Shown one piece after another: positions 47,092 through 55,731 of a DNA stretch of 64,000 bases. The stretch lies in NCBI RefSeq assembly GCF_001983935.1, contig NZ_CP017641.1:3906001-3970000 (forward strand), in the 5' to 3' direction. The notes under the pieces were generated by a model. The model saw nothing but the letters and a program-made list of their open reading frames with translations, did not search any database and was not told where the DNA came from. Positions within the stretch are counted from its first letter, which is position 1. Every line of letters starts with the position of its first letter. Made by a program: the position numbers and the translations under genes. This stretch comes from Fuerstiella marisgermanici (lineage in GTDB: Bacteria; Planctomycetota; Planctomycetia; Planctomycetales; Planctomycetaceae).

Positions 47092-47903
47092 TGGCCGACA
47101 GCGGTCACGAGGTGTATGAAAATGATAGAGCGATTTGAAGGTGATGAAGGTAAGCGGCGTTTGATTGGAGAGCTACGCAATCAGACGATTGCATTTGGAA
47201 GTGATAACCTAGCGTCGGCACTGGCGGAGGTTGCTGAACTCAAAGAACTGAAAATAGGAGATGTGCTTATCGAGCAAGGTGATGAGGACACGGAAGTCCA
47301 TTTCGTCATTGCTGGTAGCTTCGCAATCAAAGCGAACGGTCGCCAAGTTGCTGAGCGACACGCTGGCACACACGTCGGTGAAATGGCTTTGATTGACACA
47401 AAGTCCGCTCGGTCGGCGACGGTTGTTGCATCAACTAAGTCGGTCGTTGCGACTGTTTCTGAGCCAGACTTCAGCAATGCGGCAAACGATCACCCTGATC
47501 TGTGGCGTCGAATCTCCGTGGAGCTTTGTGATCGCTTGCGAAATCGAAATCGCCTGATTCGACCCCCGAATGAAGTACCGAACGTCTTCATCTGTTCGTC
47601 GAGTGAGAACCTGATTTACGCAGAGGCTATCCAGTTGGGGTTAGAGCATCATGCGAGCGATGTGACGGTATGGAAAGACCAAGTTTTCGGTGCTTCAAAG
47701 CAAACCATGGAAGACCTAGAGCGAGAACTTCACTTGGCCGACTTTGGAATTGCGATTTTGATGGACGAGGATGTTGTTCAGGCGAGAAACGAGAGTAAGG
47801 CGGCACCTCGGGACAATGTGGTTTTTGAACTTGGGTTGCTCATGGGTCAGCTAGGCGGATTGCGCGACATTGGATAAGATGGTATAGATGGCAACCTTCA
47901 GTG

Positions 47904-49474
47904 GTAGCTGTCCATTTCAGCTTGGAGACTGGTCTTTTTCTGTCGGTTAGATTTTGATACGACAGGTGGATGGACACGGATGTCAGTCAGATCATCGCTG
48001 TGGAAGTGAAGCAGCTTGTGCTTAGCCTGCAGCGTGAGGTTGCGGAGCTGCGGGACGAGAACCGGCGGCTGCGTGATCGGATTGAAGAGCTCGAAGGTAA
48101 GAACCCCACAGAGCGACTCGACGAGGCGTTTTCGGTGACGGCGGAAGAGAGACGCCGCGCTGAAACGGGCCGCCGAAAAGGTCGCAAAAAACAATCCTCG
48201 GCGCGTCGCGGTCGTCGCACAACCGAGCAGAAAGCGGACAACGCCGAACGACGCGAACTCATTCTGCCGGAAGGTTACAACGTCGCAGAGTGCCGTTTCG
48301 TTCGGGAACGTTTCGTCTGGAGAGTGATCAACGGCCAAGCCGTGCAGGTCGTCTATGAAATCTATCACGGCCCCAACGGCGAGAAATCCGAAATTCCGGG
48401 CGTGTGGCCGCGGTCCGAATTCGGCATTGAAGTTCATATCGCGCTGGCTCGCATTGTGACCATCACGGGACTGTCGATCGACAAGACGTGTGCATTGATT
48501 GAATTCTTCTGGAATCTGCCGCTCGGCAAATCCCAGGCGGACGCTCTGTTGAATCAACTGGCACGGCGTTGGGAACAGGAATTCGAATCTCTGTGTGACC
48601 TGATGGCGTTCAGTGCGATTGTGCATGCAGACGAAACCAGTTGGAGTATCAACAGCGTGTGGGCTTTTTTGTCGGAGAAGGCGCGCGTGCTGATCTTCGG
48701 ATGCCGCAAAGACGGCGACACACTGGCTCAGATCCTGTCGAAAGAGTTGTTTGGAGGCGTGCTTGTTTCGGACGATGCGGCCGTGTACCGAGGTTTCAGT
48801 CACGCACAGAAATGCTGGGCTCACCTGCTGCGGAAGGCCATCCGTCTGACGCTGCTGAAGCCGGACAACGAAGAGTACCAGCGACTGCTCGACGGCCTGC
48901 TGGAAATTTTCTACGCGGCCAAACGCCACGCCGCCGATGGTCGTCTTGGCGATGCCGGTCGTGCGGCGAAGGTCGATGAACTTGATAACACGCTGGCGGC
49001 TCTGCTGGTGCGTTACTGCGCCGAGGATTCCGATGTTCGGGCGGCCGACTTCGGCAAGGATTTTGACAACCTGGTCTCAGAACTGATTCGGCTGATGACG
49101 GAAGAGGAGTTGTTTTGTTTTGTGACAAGCCCGGCCGCGCCAGCAACGAACAACGAAGCGGAACGCAGTCTTCGCGGCGCGGCCATGGACCGTCGCACAG
49201 GTCGAACGAGCAAAACATCGAAGGGAGCCCGTCGCCGCAGCATTCTTACAAGCGTCCTGGAATCGCTGAATCTCCATCTGAAAACACCAACGCTCAGTTC
49301 CGTGGTGGCCGAGGTCATGACGTGGCAGCAGGATGGATTCAGTCTGTTTGATCGACTGAAACTTGAAGTCGGCCTGACCTCCGCGCCGCCCGGTCAGTCG
49401 CGACTGTCCAAACTCGTCCCCGCCAACTGAACACCACACCTCACGCTGCGCACCACGCGGAAATGGACAGCTAC
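47904..49474 (+). mobile_element. IS66-family insertion sequence, copy 3
   Basis: 1571 bp, same as copies 1 and 2. It is flanked by CCTTCAGTG at 47895-47903 and 49475-49483. It lies in the untranslated leader of the ISAs1 element and differs from copy 2 by one silent base that I noticed (48746). Confidence 0.95.
47970..49430 (+). CDS. IS66-family transposase (copy 3)
   Basis: 486 aa, identical to the transposases of the other two copies; see 586 for domains. Intact. Confidence 0.95.
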   Translation: MDTDVSQIIAVEVKQLVLSLQREVAELRDENRRLRDRIEELEGKNPTERLDEAFSVTAEERRRAETGRRKGRKKQSSARRGRRTTEQKADNAERRELILPEGYNVAECRFVRERFVWRVINGQAVQVVYEIYHGPNGEKSEIPGVWPRSEFGIEVHIALARIVTITGLSIDKTCALIEFFWNLPLGKSQADALLNQLARRWEQEFESLCDLMAFSAIVHADETSWSINSVWAFLSEKARVLIFGCRKDGDTLAQILSKELFGGVLVSDDAAVYRGFSHAQKCWAHLLRKAIRLTLLKPDNEEYQRLLDGLLEIFYAAKRHAADGRLGDAGRAAKVDELDNTLAALLVRYCAEDSDVRAADFGKDFDNLVSELIRLMTEEELFCFVTSPAAPATNNEAERSLRGAAMDRRTGRTSKTSKGARRRSILTSVLESLNLHLKTPTLSSVVAEVMTWQQDGFSLFDRLKLEVGLTSAPPGQSRLSKLVPAN

Positions 49475-49546
49475 CCTTCAGTGTCAGTGTGATGTTTCAC
49501 GCTGCTATGTGTGCTGAAATGTTTGAGCCGCGAAAGGATTCCTGCC

Positions 49547-50668
49547 ATGCCTTTGTCCACCAGTTTTGTCGATCATTTCTCTGATGTTACGGATCCAAGG
49601 CGCGGTGAGCCGGTCTATCCGCTTCAAAATATTCTGTTCATTGCAGTCTGTGCTGTGATCAGTGGCGCGGATGATTTTGTCGCGATTGCGAAGTTTGGCA
49701 GAACGAAACGAGATTGGTTTGCGAAGTATCTCGATCTGTCCGCAGGGATTCCGTCGCACGATCGTTTCAACGCCATCCTCGCTCTGATTCGTCCTGCAGA
49801 ATTTGAAAAGTGCTTACTGAATTGGATCACTTCTCTGCAGAAAATCAGTGACGGACAAATCATCGCGATCGATGGTAAGACACTCCGTCGCAGCTATGAC
49901 AAAGCCAGTGGCAAGTCGGCCATCCACATGGTCAGTGCATGGGCCACAGCCAATCATATCAGTCTCGGGCAAGTCGTCGTCGATGCGAAGAGTAATGAGA
50001 TTACGGCGATTCCCAAACTGCTGGAATTGATCGAGGTTTCCGGTGCTTTAGTGACGATTGACGCCATGGGTTGCCAAACGGAAATCGCGTCGAAGATTGT
50101 CGACGCAGAGGCGGACTATTGTCTTGCCGCGAAAGGCAATCAGCCCACGCTACACGCAGGTCTTGTCGCGTTCTTCGCCGACCATTTGGAAGATGACTTT
50201 GCACGCTGTCCGGTGCGACGATTTGAAACGAAAGAAAACACCGGCGGCCGCGAAGATTTGCGACAGTATCTGATCTGTCGTGCGCCGGAGGATCTTCCGG
50301 ACGCACATCGCTGGAAGAACCTGAAGGCGATCGGGATCGCGATCAACAACACTCTCCGCGACGGCAAAATGTGCATCGGCATCCGCTATTACATTTTAAG
50401 CCGTTATGTCTCCGGCCGTCGTTTCGCCGAAGCTGTGCGGAGCCATTGGGGTGTCGAGAACAATTTGCATTGGCAACTGGACGTCACTTTCCAGGAAGAT
50501 CAATCGAGGATCCGTAAAGGCCACGCAGACATGAACTTCAGCATCCTTCGCCGCACGGCGTTGAGTCTCCTGAAAAACGAATCCACAGCCAGGGTGGGGA
50601 TCAAAAACAAAAGACTCAACGCTGCCTGGGATGAGACATACCTCGCGAAAGTCCTGTTCGGCAAATGA
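49547..50668 (+). CDS. ISAs1-family transposase (second type)
   Basis: 373 aa. IIAIDGKTLRRSYD, VTIDAMGCQTEIA and VRSHWGVENNLHWQLDVTFQEDQSRIR give the D, D and E sites. It shares only part of its sequence with the 22623 transposase, so these are two members of the family. ATG 49547 follows GAAAGGA. Intact, though its promoter side has been pushed 1.57 kb away by IS66. Confidence 0.95.
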   Translation: MPLSTSFVDHFSDVTDPRRGEPVYPLQNILFIAVCAVISGADDFVAIAKFGRTKRDWFAKYLDLSAGIPSHDRFNAILALIRPAEFEKCLLNWITSLQKISDGQIIAIDGKTLRRSYDKASGKSAIHMVSAWATANHISLGQVVVDAKSNEITAIPKLLELIEVSGALVTIDAMGCQTEIASKIVDAEADYCLAAKGNQPTLHAGLVAFFADHLEDDFARCPVRRFETKENTGGREDLRQYLICRAPEDLPDAHRWKNLKAIGIAINNTLRDGKMCIGIRYYILSRYVSGRRFAEAVRSHWGVENNLHWQLDVTFQEDQSRIRKGHADMNFSILRRTALSLLKNESTARVGIKNKRLNAAWDETYLAKVLFGK

Positions 50669-50908
50669 CTTAGCGTGCAATCCCCCTGATGGGTCAGCTT
50701 GGTCGGGAAAGAGCGGCGATTGTTACTCCTCGGCACATCGATCTCAAGCTGCCCAGCGATCTACTTGGCTTGAACCCACTAACATTCAAGATTCCCAACG
50801 ACCCGAATGACCCCAAGAAGCTGGCGTCGGCGCTATCACCTGCCTGCACTCAACTGAAATCACTATTCAACCAAATCGGGCCAAGATAGGCGTAGGCAAT
50901 CATTGAAA

Positions 50909-52231
50909 ATGAACAACGAAAACGAAATCGACCGTTTTGTCACTGCGACTGGCGAAAGTAGCAATATTGATGCGAAGGGACCAATGTCGTGGGACTCCGC
51001 AGTTGAGTCAGCATCGCTCGCAAAAGACATTGCATCATTTGCCAACTCAAAGGATGGCGGGGTACTTGTGATCGGCAAAAGCGAAACTGAATCAGGCGAC
51101 TTTGAACTGACGGGCTTGACGGACGAGCAAGCCGAATCGTTCGAGACGACAAAAGTTGCCCGATGGGTCAATAATCGATTTGCTCCACCAATGAACATTG
51201 TTTGTCATCAGCATCGCCATGAGGACAGGCGTTTCGTCGTCATCACCATCGAGGAGTTTGAGGATATTCCTGTGCTTTGTACGAAGCAGTACCAAGACCC
51301 TGCGAATCCCAAGAAACACCTATTGCGTGAGCGAACGCTCTATGTTCGCAATGCAAACGCTGAGTCAGCGCCGCTTGAGTCGGTTGAAGAACTTCGGTTG
51401 CTGATTGGTCTGGCAACGTCGAAGCGTGCAAACGAGATGCTGACAACGTTCGAGGCGATGCTGAAGGGCCGACCGCTACTAAGCCAGCAATCCGACCTTG
51501 ACCAGTTTGAAGATGAGTTGGCCAGTATCGAACAGGGGCTCGGGCAGTCGTATTCTGATCAAATTCAAGCCGGTGCTTGGAAGTTGGTTATTCGCCCTGT
51601 GAACTATGTCGCTGAACGCTGGGAACACGCCGATCAGCTAGAGTCAGTAGTCCGTGGTCGTGCGGTGCGACTGCGTGATGAATTTCCCGGCTCCTATCGT
51701 GGCACGCACATGAGAGAGTGGGGCATCTGCAACGACATGTATCGGGAAACGTGGTCTCTAGCTCGCTCAGGTCAGTTTCTAATGGTCCGTCCGTTCTGGG
51801 AGAACCAACAGAAATACGATTGCGGCAGACGTGATATGCAAGGCAACCCATCCGAACCGAGCCTAGAGCCCGGAAAGTGGCTGGACTTCAAACCAAATAT
51901 CTTTTCCTTGACGGAGATGTTCATGTTTGCCGCTCGACTCGTGGAAGAGTACGAGTCAGGTGAGGAAGTTACGATATCACTTGAGGCCACATCTCTTGAC
52001 GGTAGGAAACTGGTCACAACGGACTTCAACATCAATCTGCGTGACCCCGAAGAATGCCGAGCGCAGGTGTTCGAGTATCGAAAGACATTTACTGTTGAGG
52101 AGATGCGTACCGAATGGGAAACTAAATGCGCCCAAGCAATGAAGCGATTCATCGACCTGTTTCCCGGACTAGGAGTCGAGATAAAGACGATGCACTCTTG
52201 GATTGAGAAGTTCAAAAGCAGGAACTTTTAG
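50909..52231 (+). CDS. Schlafen/AlbA_2-domain ATP-binding protein
   Basis: 440 aa. The first 170 residues follow the AlbA_2/Slfn pattern: E.SNIDAKGPMSWD, LAKDIASFANSKDGGVLVIGKSE and a segment ending RTLYVRNANAESAPLE. These domains bind nucleotides or nucleic acid, and are common in bacterial regulators and defence proteins. The rest is unrecognised. It starts 19 bp after the stop of the broken Pycsar effector and may belong to the same transcript. Confidence 0.8.
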   Translation: MNNENEIDRFVTATGESSNIDAKGPMSWDSAVESASLAKDIASFANSKDGGVLVIGKSETESGDFELTGLTDEQAESFETTKVARWVNNRFAPPMNIVCHQHRHEDRRFVVITIEEFEDIPVLCTKQYQDPANPKKHLLRERTLYVRNANAESAPLESVEELRLLIGLATSKRANEMLTTFEAMLKGRPLLSQQSDLDQFEDELASIEQGLGQSYSDQIQAGAWKLVIRPVNYVAERWEHADQLESVVRGRAVRLRDEFPGSYRGTHMREWGICNDMYRETWSLARSGQFLMVRPFWENQQKYDCGRRDMQGNPSEPSLEPGKWLDFKPNIFSLTEMFMFAARLVEEYESGEEVTISLEATSLDGRKLVTTDFNINLRDPEECRAQVFEYRKTFTVEEMRTEWETKCAQAMKRFIDLFPGLGVEIKTMHSWIEKFKSRNF

Positions 52232-52236
52232 ACGAA

Positions 52237-53811
52237 ATGAGAATCCTTTTCCTCCATGGCTGGACCAGTGTGGTCGGCGGACGCAAGCCAACGTTCTTGA
52301 CGGAGAACGGCCACGAATTGATCAATCCGGCTTTGCCCGATGAGGACTTCGAGGAATCCGTGCGTATTGCCGAAGCGGAGCACACTGAGCAACAACCGGA
52401 TGTGATCGTTGGAAGTTCTCGTGGCGGCGCTGTAGCCGTCAACATGAAGAGTCGTGATACGCCGTTAGTTTTGCTTTGTCCCGCATGGAAAAAATGGGGC
52501 ACGGCCACGATCGTCAAGCCGAACACGATCATCCTGCACTCACGCCAAGATGACGTGATCCCATTCACTGACTCCGATGAACTGATAGCCAACAGCGGCC
52601 TACCACCTGAGTCGCTCGTTGAGGTTGGCGACGATCACCGGCTGGCCGATGAAGAGTCGCTGGAAGCCATGTTGGATGCGTGCTTCAACGTCTGTCTCCC
52701 CGAATGGAGCGAGGAGCAAAAGGAATTGCTCGAGCAGGATTGGGACGCCCTGTGCTACTCAGCGGCGATGCGCTGGATTACAGCCACAAAAGACTCGGGT
52801 TGGCAGGTCGTTCACGGGACGGTCTTCAGTGGCGAGCTTGAAAAACGAATCGAACACGCTTGGTGTGAGCTTGGAGACATCATTGTTGATCTGGCAATGC
52901 ACCCTCAAGCCCGAGTCATCGACCGATATTCGTACTACCGCACGATCCAGCCGGAAGTCAGCAAGATGTATTCGGCTGACAACGCTTTGATGTTGTCACT
53001 CAGAAACGGACATCAAGGCCCATGGGATGAGTCTGAACAGCTTCCGCCAGACGAAGACAGCATCCTCGACCATCCTGCGATAAGCGGTAAGTATCTTTTT
53101 CCGCAGGATCGTTTCGTTGACGATCCATTCCTTGTCGATGTGCAAGGTGCTGAGTTGGCGTGCTTTCGGAAGATCGTCGATCCTGACGGTTTCACGATGA
53201 TCCACTTCCACGGCAATGGTGAGGCGGTTGCCGATTACCTTCCATATCTGGCGGACTGGTTTGCTGAGATGGGTCTGAACTCTCTGTTCATCGAGTATCG
53301 GCAGTACGGTGGCTCCTCTGGCGAAGCTCGGTTAGTTGCCATGCTCGGCGACGGCGAAGCGGCGATGAAGGCTGCTGGTATTGTGCCCGAGAAGGTAATC
53401 GTCTTTGGCAGGTCAATTGGTTCGCTTTACGCCATCGAACTTGCGGATCGCCAACCAACCATAGCTGGGCTCATCATTGAGAGCGGAATCGCCAATCCGT
53501 CCGAGAGATTTCTGACGTATGCAGACCTTGAGTCGGCGGGACTCAAAGAGGCTGACGTTCTGACGGAAGTGGAACTCTACTTCAGTCATCAGATGAAACT
53601 GTTGGAGTACGAGAATCCGTTGCTCATTCTGCACACAGAAGAGGATGGCCTGATCGACATTTCCCACGCCGAACGAAACTACGAGTGGTCGGGCTCATCA
53701 CAGAAACAACTCGTGCGATTTCCGAACGGGAATCACAACACAATCTTTCGAGCGAATCTGACTGAGTACATGAATGCCGTGGCCGACTTCATGAGGAGCG
53801 TTCAGTCGTGA
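52237..53811 (+). CDS. two-domain alpha/beta-hydrolase fusion
   Basis: 524 aa. The N-terminal 140 residues form a compact hydrolase (MRILFLHGWTSVVGG, VIVGSSRGGAVAV with the nucleophile, a Asp in HSRQDDVIP, and DDHRL). A middle region (about 150-260) of unknown type links to a second alpha/beta-hydrolase (MIHFHGNGEAVADY, KVIVFGRSIGSLYAIEL, EEDGLIDI, NGNHNTIF). Two catalytic triads in one chain are unusual. It starts 5 bp after the Schlafen-like gene, so cotranscription is likely; substrates are unknown. Confidence 0.8.
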   Translation: MRILFLHGWTSVVGGRKPTFLTENGHELINPALPDEDFEESVRIAEAEHTEQQPDVIVGSSRGGAVAVNMKSRDTPLVLLCPAWKKWGTATIVKPNTIILHSRQDDVIPFTDSDELIANSGLPPESLVEVGDDHRLADEESLEAMLDACFNVCLPEWSEEQKELLEQDWDALCYSAAMRWITATKDSGWQVVHGTVFSGELEKRIEHAWCELGDIIVDLAMHPQARVIDRYSYYRTIQPEVSKMYSADNALMLSLRNGHQGPWDESEQLPPDEDSILDHPAISGKYLFPQDRFVDDPFLVDVQGAELACFRKIVDPDGFTMIHFHGNGEAVADYLPYLADWFAEMGLNSLFIEYRQYGGSSGEARLVAMLGDGEAAMKAAGIVPEKVIVFGRSIGSLYAIELADRQPTIAGLIIESGIANPSERFLTYADLESAGLKEADVLTEVELYFSHQMKLLEYENPLLILHTEEDGLIDISHAERNYEWSGSSQKQLVRFPNGNHNTIFRANLTEYMNAVADFMRSVQS

Positions 53812-53944
53812 GCAACGACGAGAAGGCGGTCGGGGAATTCGGATATTGGGTCGTTGATGAGTCGCAATGGAAATCGCTGAATAAGGAAACCGTCAATGAC
53901 CGTTATGTATTCCGCCGTAACTCGCTTCGACCCCAATCGTGGTG
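53808..53944 (+). CDS. short overlapping ORF
   Basis: 45 aa beginning with GTG overlapping the TGA of the hydrolase gene. The sequence VGEFGYWVVDESQWKSLNK is protein-like. It overlaps the start of the next gene by about 50 bp in another frame. It is either a small coupled gene or a decayed remnant. Confidence 0.3.
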
Positions 53945-54432
53945 ACGATTGGAAAGAGTACATCGAATGGTCTGGACTGTCACATCTCCGAGAAGTCCTT
54001 TCTTTGGACAGCCTTCTCTGCCCAACTATCGTTGAGACACTGACGGATGAGGATTGGCAGTACAACGTCCAAGAAGACCACAAGACTCATCTCTTTCATA
54101 ACCTCGACTATCTTCTTCGCAGAATAGCCGGAAACAAACAGGTGAACGTGTTGGCGGTAATGCACGAGCCATTTGCCACTGATCTTTCTTCGTTCGTCGA
54201 TCCCCGTTTTGTGTTTCGTGGCTTTGATCTCATCGAAATGGACGGCAGCATCAGCGCAATTTCCAATTGTGGCGGATTCGACAAGGCGTTCTCGACTGCT
54301 GACCTGTCAGAATACGGCCTGCTCACCGAACATACGAAGACAAAAAGTGTGCAAGAATTGCTCGTCAGCGAATATCCCGAAGAACGCCATGCCGAATGCG
54401 ACATGTGGGCGATTTGGCAGAAGGTGTCGTGA
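53896..54432 (+). CDS. hypothetical 178-aa protein
   Basis: MTVMYSAVTRFDPNRGDDWK opens an acidic soluble protein containing LDSLLCPTIVETLTDEDW and, later, PRFVFRGFDLIEMDGSISA. This is a repeated planctomycete type seen without annotation. It overlaps the short ORF before it. A second start at 53905 is possible. Confidence 0.7.
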   Translation: MTVMYSAVTRFDPNRGDDWKEYIEWSGLSHLREVLSLDSLLCPTIVETLTDEDWQYNVQEDHKTHLFHNLDYLLRRIAGNKQVNVLAVMHEPFATDLSSFVDPRFVFRGFDLIEMDGSISAISNCGGFDKAFSTADLSEYGLLTEHTKTKSVQELLVSEYPEERHAECDMWAIWQKVS

Positions 54433-54554
54433 TCGCTGAAAACAGGAAATCAGGAGGCGGGTAAACGAACTGGTTTTGAGTCCGCTCGACGCTGACGAAA
54501 TCGGTGGCCGTATAGAAACCCGAAGGCTCACGACTCACTCAGGGAATGACAAGG

Positions 54555-54968
54555 ATGGCGGCAAAAAGGAAACCATGGGACATTCGTCCCTCAAAGAAGT
54601 CGGCGTCATCCATACCGGCTGCGTTGAAGAAAGAAGTGGAGTCGAAAGCCATCGCCTTGATCAGTGATGTCCTGAAGCCCAAGCATATTCGACCACCCGA
54701 AGAAGATGCACAATTCAATTACATCAGCGACATTACGGCGAAGTGGTACAGGCAGTTCTTCTACTTCATTTCAACGTACACGTGCCCACACCCGGATGCT
54801 CTTGAGCCCACCTTTGAGCAGAAGTTTGCCCGGATGGAATACATCGGCAACGACAAGTTCGCCTTGTACTTCATGCGGTACACTGGCGAATGGGTTGGCA
54901 TTCACGATGCGATGTCGGTGGATGAAAGCATGGAAGCAATTCAGGACGACGAGTGGTTTGTTCCGTAA
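54555..54968 (+). CDS. hypothetical 137-aa protein
   Basis: MAAKRKPWDIRPSKKSASSI begins a protein with YISDITAKWYRQFFYFISTYTCPHP broken by short loops and RYTGEWVGIHDAMSVDE. I have seen similar proteins only as hypothetical in planctomycetes. Start 54555 is chosen over ATG 54546 because the conserved region begins there. Confidence 0.75.
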   Translation: MAAKRKPWDIRPSKKSASSIPAALKKEVESKAIALISDVLKPKHIRPPEEDAQFNYISDITAKWYRQFFYFISTYTCPHPDALEPTFEQKFARMEYIGNDKFALYFMRYTGEWVGIHDAMSVDESMEAIQDDEWFVP

Positions 54969-54990
54969 CCCAGACCGAGGACCACATCCC

Positions 54991-55137
54991 ATGACACCAT
55001 ATTCTATTGCCCCAGCTTCGCTGCTAATGTTGCTGGTCACTCTTGCGAGCGTGAGCGTCGGAGAAGAAGTCACGATCATGGCGGTGGGGGATTCGATTAC
55101 TCAGGGCGGGAAGTCATTTCACTGCTACCGGCAGTAG
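54991..55137 (+). pseudogene. truncated SGNH/GDSL hydrolase start
   Basis: 48 codons. A signal-peptide-like start (MTPYSIAPASLLMLLVTLAS) is followed by VTIMAVGDSITQGGKSFHCYRQ with the GDSIT block I motif, and then stop. The intact family runs beyond 200 residues and continues after CYRQ, so this is the stump of a deleted lipase/esterase gene. Confidence 0.75.
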
Positions 55138-55194
55138 ACTTGTTGCTGAAAAACTCTTAGAGAAGATCAGCCATCTTCGTGAAGGCATTCCGTC

Positions 55195-55731
55195 TTGACC
55201 AGCAAATCAAACAAACTGGAGATCGGCTTCCATTGCGCCACGTGCGGTTCGTATCACGACCACCTGCCGATGGATTTCGGGGCGGATACGCCTGCAGCCT
55301 ACGATTCGATCCCGGCAAATGAACGGGATGCACGCTGTGAACTCACACCCGACTTTTGCGTCATCGACAACAGTGAGTTCTTTGTTCGTGGATGCATCGA
55401 ACTTCCTGTGCATAACGGGCCACGGCCATTCGTGTGGGGTGTCTGAACTTCGCTCAGCCTCGAGAGCTATCAACGCCTCCGTGAAATCTGGGAAACTCCG
55501 GCACGAGAATCCGAGCCACCGTTCTTTGGATGGCTTTGCACCATGTTGCCACTTTACCCGGACACTTTTCTACTCAAAACACACGTTCACACTCGCACCT
55601 TGGGACTGCGACCATTCGTTGAACTTGAGCCGACAGATCATCCGTTGGCTGTCGAACAACGTGAAGCGATTACAATGGATCGTGTGCGTGAAATCGCCGA
55701 GGCGTTGCTTCACCCAGAGGAAATGCAATGA
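55195..55731 (+). pseudogene. DUF2199-family gene with in-frame opal stop
   Basis: TTG 55195 starts a DUF2199-type protein: FHCATCGSYHDHLPMDFGAD (zinc-like CxxC), then PDFCVIDNSEFFVRGCIELP and RPFVWGV, then TGA at 55444-55446. The same frame continues TSLSLESYQRLREIWETPAR and ends LHPEEMQ at 55731. The TGA occupies the place of the conserved Trp in the family, so TGG to TGA explains it. It overlaps the next ATG (ATGA). TGA is used as a true stop by other genes here. Confidence 0.8.

Larger units (their letters stand above)
47852..50688 (+). mobile_element. ISAs1-family element carrying a nested IS66 copy
   Basis: Terminal repeats TAGGCGGATTGCGCG (47852) and, read from the right end, CAGGGGGATTGCACG (50688) match at most positions. 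The direct repeat ATGGGTCAGC lies at 47842-47851 and 50689-50698. Without the IS66 copy (47904-49474) the element is about 1.27 kb. Its transposase differs from that at 22623. Confidence 0.9.
47116..50889 (+). pseudogene. pycTIR: Pycsar effector (cNMP-binding + TIR-like), split by nested insertion sequences
   Basis: The N-terminal piece (47116-47852) holds a cNMP-binding domain (HFVIAGSFAIKANG, VGEMALIDTKSARSATV, about residues 50-120), then a TIR-like domain of the Cap12/Pycsar kind: VPNVFICSSSENLIYAEAI, DNVVFELGLLMGQL. The C-terminal piece (50700-50889) continues GRERAAIVTPRHIDLKLPSDLLGLNP to TAG, as expected for the family. Joined, about 308 aa. Such effectors bind cCMP or cUMP and then degrade NAD. 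An ISAs1 element inserted exactly between MGQL and GRER truncates the last 62 residues, so the system should be inactive. Confidence 0.88.

Noticed and set aside
55195-55731. TGA recoded as tryptophan
   Set aside because: TGA ends several intact genes in the window, and the two other nonsense-broken genes use TAG and TAA.
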